Below, in pieces: positions 3,647 to 6,106 of a stretch of 6,106 nucleotides of DNA. Location: contig CAJLHL010000105.1 of NCBI GenBank assembly GCA_905206455.1, positions 1 through 6,106 of the forward strand, in the 5' to 3' direction. Made by a program: the position numbers and the translations under genes. This stretch comes from an uncultured Eubacteriales bacterium (GTDB lineage: Bacteria > Bacillota > Clostridia > Peptostreptococcales > Anaerovoracaceae). Positions within the stretch are counted from its first letter, which is position 1, and each line of letters opens with the position of its first letter. Under the pieces are notes generated by a model, which searched no databases, was not told the origin of the DNA, and was given only the letters and a program-made list of their open reading frames with translations.

Positions 3647-5716
3647 ATGATTAAAATTGCACTTGCAGGAAATCCGAACTGCGGTAAAACGACGCTGTTC
3701 AACGCTTTGACCGGTGCAAATCAGTTTGTGGGAAACTGGCCGGGCGTTACGGTAGAAAAAAAAGAGGGAAGATTAAAAGGAAGCAAAGAAGTACATATTG
3801 TCGACCTGCCGGGAATTTATTCCCTTTCTCCTTATACGCTGGAGGAAGTGGTAGCCAGAAACTATCTGATTCAGGAGAGACCGGACGCGATTCTTAATAT
3901 TATCGACGGTACGAATCTTGAACGGAATCTGTACCTGACCACTCAGCTGCTGGAGTTGGGAATTCCGATGGTAGTCGCAGTGAACATGATGGATATCGTC
4001 AACAAGAGGGGCGATAAGTTTAACGCGAAAAAGCTGTCCGCTGAGCTGGGATGCCCGGTGATAGAAATTTCCGCACTGAAGGGCACCGGTGTAAAACAGG
4101 TGACGGAAGAAGTGGTGAATGCGGCAAACAGCAAAAAATACACCATTCCGATGCACACCTTTACGGGAAGCGTAGAACATGCCATCGCTCACATCGAGGA
4201 AGCGGTGCTCCATGATCTTCCGGAGGAACAGCAGAGATGGTATGCGGTGAAACTGTTCGAGCGAGATGAAAAAGTCAAGGAAATGCTGAAGATCGATCAG
4301 ATGACATTATCGCATATCGAAAATGACATTCTGAATTGTGAAACAGAATACGACGATGATGCGGAGAGCATTATCACAAACGAAAGGTATACTTATATCA
4401 CATCGATTATCGGAAAGTGTCTGTCGAAAGCAAAAACGAAAGATAATCTGACGACATCGGACAAAATCGACAAAATCGTTACCAACAGATGGGCGGCGCT
4501 GCCGATTTTCGCAATTGTAATGTTTATCGTCTATTATATTTCCGTAACTACAGTAGGTACTTGGGCTACGGACTGGATGAATGACGGTGTCTTCGGTGAG
4601 GGATGGAGTTTCTTCGGTCTAAGCATTCCAGGCATTCCTGTGGTGCTGGAACAGTTCCTCAATTTCATCGGATGTGCTGACTGGCTGCAGGGATTGCTTC
4701 TGGACGGTATCGTAGCCGGCGTGGGCGCCGTTTTGGGATTCGTTCCGCAGATGCTGGTGCTCTTTATCTTCCTGGCATTTCTGGAAGGATGCGGATATAT
4801 GGCGAGGGTTGCGTTTATCATGGACCGTATCTTCCGTAAGTTCGGTCTTTCAGGCAAGTCCTTCATCCCGATGCTCATCGGAACCGGCTGCGGCGTACCT
4901 GGAGTAATGGCTTCCAGAACCATTGAAAACGAGCGGGATCGCCGTATGACGATTATGACGACCACGTTTATCCCCTGCGGTGCAAAACTCCCGATTATCG
5001 CTCTCATTGCAGGTGCAATTTTCAATGAAGCGGCTTGGGTCGCTCCGGCGGCATACTTCCTCGGTGTAGCCGCTATCATCGTTTCGGGTATTTTCCTCAA
5101 GAAGACAAAAATGTTTGCAGGGGATCCGGCTCCATTTGTCATGGAACTTCCGTCTTATCACCTTCCTACAGTGGGAAGTGTGCTCAGAAGTATGTGGGAA
5201 CGCGGCTGGTCTTTCATTAAGAAAGCGGGTACGATCATCCTGCTGTCCACAATCTTCGTTTGGTTTACGTCGTTCTTCGGTTTCGTAGACGGTCAGTTTA
5301 TGATGCTGGATGAATCGCAGATGGATCAGAGTATCCTGGCTTATATCGGAAAGGCGATCTGCTGGATCTTTATTCCTCTGGGATGGGGCAAGTGGCAGTC
5401 TGCAGTGGCAGCGATCACAGGCCTGGTAGCCAAGGAGAACGTAGTAGGTACTTTCGGAATTCTCTACGGATTTGCAGAGGTTTCTGAAAACGGTTCCGAA
5501 ATCTGGAGCAATCTCGCGGATACCTTTACTCCGGCGGCAGCTCTGTCCTTCCTGGCGTTCAACCTGCTCTGCGCACCGTGCTTCGCCGCTATGGGCGCCA
5601 TCAAGCGCGAGATGAACAATAAGAAGTGGTTCTGGTTCGCTATCGGTTATCAGACGGTATTTGCCTATGTGGCGGCTCTGGTGATCTACTGGGTTGCAAA
5701 ACTCATCGTAGGCTGA
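3647..5716 (+). CDS. feoB: FeoB, GTPase-coupled ferrous iron permease
   Basis: A 689-residue inner-membrane Fe(II) importer. The N-terminal G domain shows G1 GNPNCGKT (8-15), the FVGNWPGVTVE switch with Thr35 (G2), DLPG (53-56, G3), NMMD (113-116, G4) and SAL (142-144, G5). A soluble helical region (about 160-275) follows, of the guanine-nucleotide-dissociation-inhibitor type. The membrane part begins near Trp282. It holds the first gate motif: LEGCGYMARVAFIMDR, then GTGCGVPGVMASRT with Cys415, and FIPCGAKLP with Cys444. The later conserved segment CAPCFAAMGAIKRE has Cys642 and Cys645. The protein looks complete, though shorter than the 773-residue E. coli FeoB, as in many clostridia. The ATG at 3647 is preferred to the TTG at 3644 because AGGAAG lies 5 nt upstream. 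It shares the operon with two FeoA genes upstream and the Cys-rich protein downstream. Confidence 0.97.
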   Translation: MIKIALAGNPNCGKTTLFNALTGANQFVGNWPGVTVEKKEGRLKGSKEVHIVDLPGIYSLSPYTLEEVVARNYLIQERPDAILNIIDGTNLERNLYLTTQLLELGIPMVVAVNMMDIVNKRGDKFNAKKLSAELGCPVIEISALKGTGVKQVTEEVVNAANSKKYTIPMHTFTGSVEHAIAHIEEAVLHDLPEEQQRWYAVKLFERDEKVKEMLKIDQMTLSHIENDILNCETEYDDDAESIITNERYTYITSIIGKCLSKAKTKDNLTTSDKIDKIVTNRWAALPIFAIVMFIVYYISVTTVGTWATDWMNDGVFGEGWSFFGLSIPGIPVVLEQFLNFIGCADWLQGLLLDGIVAGVGAVLGFVPQMLVLFIFLAFLEGCGYMARVAFIMDRIFRKFGLSGKSFIPMLIGTGCGVPGVMASRTIENERDRRMTIMTTTFIPCGAKLPIIALIAGAIFNEAAWVAPAAYFLGVAAIIVSGIFLKKTKMFAGDPAPFVMELPSYHLPTVGSVLRSMWERGWSFIKKAGTIILLSTIFVWFTSFFGFVDGQFMMLDESQMDQSILAYIGKAICWIFIPLGWGKWQSAVAAITGLVAKENVVGTFGILYGFAEVSENGSEIWSNLADTFTPAAALSFLAFNLLCAPCFAAMGAIKREMNNKKWFWFAIGYQTVFAYVAALVIYWVAKLIVG

Positions 5717-5764
5717 TAAGATAAAATAACGAAAACAGAATAAGGAAAAATGGAATGTACACGA

Positions 5765-5805
5765 CGGATAATGCGGAAGATCTATCAAGGCTGCCGCATT
5801 ATCTG
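5765..5805 (+). promoter_or_regulatory. Hairpin between feoB and the Cys-rich gene
   Basis: GATAATGCGG (5767-5776) pairs perfectly with CCGCATTATC (5794-5803), and two further outer pairs (C-G, G-U) extend the stem to 12 bp. The 17-nt loop is unpaired. No T-run follows, so it is not a classical terminator. In the polycistronic mRNA it could protect the feoB 3' end or set the ratio of feoB to the downstream gene. The GATAAT/ATTATC outer arms are too far apart for a Fur box. Confidence 0.6.
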
Positions 5806-5858
5806 CCGCTGGAAAGCTATTTGCAATATTCAGAGAAACGTTCAGGAGGTGCATAGAG

Positions 5859-6050
5859 ATGACAAGTATTTTATCGACGATTATCGTGGGGCTGGCAGTG
5901 CTGGGTCTCGCGGCTCTCGCAGTCAGAACGATCCGTAAAGACCGCAGAGAAGGCAAATCCTGTACGGGCTGTGGAGGAAGCTGCGGAGGTTGTTCCGCCT
6001 GCGGCGACTCTCTGTACAGCGAGTTGAATTCTCTTCATCTGAAAAAGTAA
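5859..6050 (+). CDS. FeoB-associated Cys-rich membrane protein
   Basis: A 63-residue protein with one N-terminal membrane helix (about residues 4-22, ILSTIIVGLAVLGLAALAV) and a basic stretch RTIRKDRREGK just after it, predicting N-out/C-in topology. A Gly/Cys-rich patch follows, with Cys35, 38, 42, 45 and 48 (spacing C-x2-C-x3-C-x2-C-x2-C). This matches the family named FeoB-associated Cys-rich membrane protein (PF12669), found beside feoB in many Bacillota. It may hand on or bind Fe(II) at the cytoplasmic mouth of FeoB, like the Cys-containing FeoC or FeoB tails elsewhere, but the function is not proven. AGGAGGTG (5844-5851) lies 7 nt before the ATG. It is 142 nt after feoB with the hairpin at 5765-5805 between. 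No terminator is visible before the window ends. Confidence 0.87.
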   Translation: MTSILSTIIVGLAVLGLAALAVRTIRKDRREGKSCTGCGGSCGGCSACGDSLYSELNSLHLKK

Positions 6051-6106
6051 GAAAGATGAAATAAGACGCAAGCTTTCAGGGAGGAAAAAAGAAATATTTT
6101 GACAAG

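Noticed and set aside
5750..5938. 62-codon plus-strand frame between feoB and the Cys-rich gene
   Set aside because: The AAGGA before it is only 3 nt from the ATG, the frame runs through the hairpin and overlaps the start of the better-supported Cys-rich gene in another frame, and no family is recognised.
4850..5956. 368-codon open frame on the minus strand over the 3' half of feoB
   Set aside because: It overlaps the conserved FeoB membrane domain and the Cys-rich gene, and the predicted protein is low in hydrophobic structure with no known motif.
6079..6104. GGGAGG ribosome-binding-like sequence and TTGACA at the right edge
   Set aside because: No ATG follows at a usable distance; a TTG at 6099 would be 14 nt away. 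The TTGACA cannot be judged because the -10 region is outside the window.

Overview
The window looks like chromosomal DNA from an anaerobic member of the Bacillota, most likely class Clostridia. Strong AGGAGG-type ribosome binding sites precede most genes. The iron-uptake cluster (DUF2325 protein, two FeoA-domain proteins, FeoB and a small Cys-rich FeoB-associated membrane protein) is a typical clostridial arrangement. Genus and species cannot be fixed from this stretch.

Left part (1-1152): the window opens on the last 27 nt of a tRNA gene with encoded CCA, followed at once by a strong intrinsic terminator. About 470 nt without a convincing protein gene follow. They hold a good forward sigma-A-type promoter, a 15-bp tandem repeat and several small hairpins. 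A small ribbon-helix-helix (RHH) DNA-binding protein is then encoded on the minus strand (535-768). The 384-nt divergent region to its right carries two clear inverted repeats and about 250 nt with no recognised content.

Middle (1153-2205): a two-gene unit on the plus strand encodes an ArsC/Spx-family thioredoxin-fold protein and TcdA, the E1-like enzyme that cyclises t6A to ct6A in tRNA. The TcdA start codon directly abuts the upstream stop codon.

Right part (2206-6106): a promoter with a 34-bp palindrome over its transcription start precedes the ferrous-iron operon: DUF2325 protein, FeoA-like protein, canonical FeoA, FeoB and FeoB-associated protein. FeoB is the GTPase-coupled Fe(II) permease of the inner membrane. 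The FeoA proteins are small SH3-like partners. The last protein is a one-helix membrane peptide with five cysteines. The palindrome has TTAG/CTAA-containing arms and is best read as an iron-responsive operator, possibly for a DtxR-family repressor; that is inference. Structured gaps before feoB (243 nt) and after it (142 nt) may adjust relative expression.

The known parts are ordinary. The least explained items are the operator and leader of the feo operon, the Cys-rich DUF2325 protein, a possible antisense transcript across the RHH gene, and the paired inverted repeats between the RHH gene and the arsC-like/tcdA unit.
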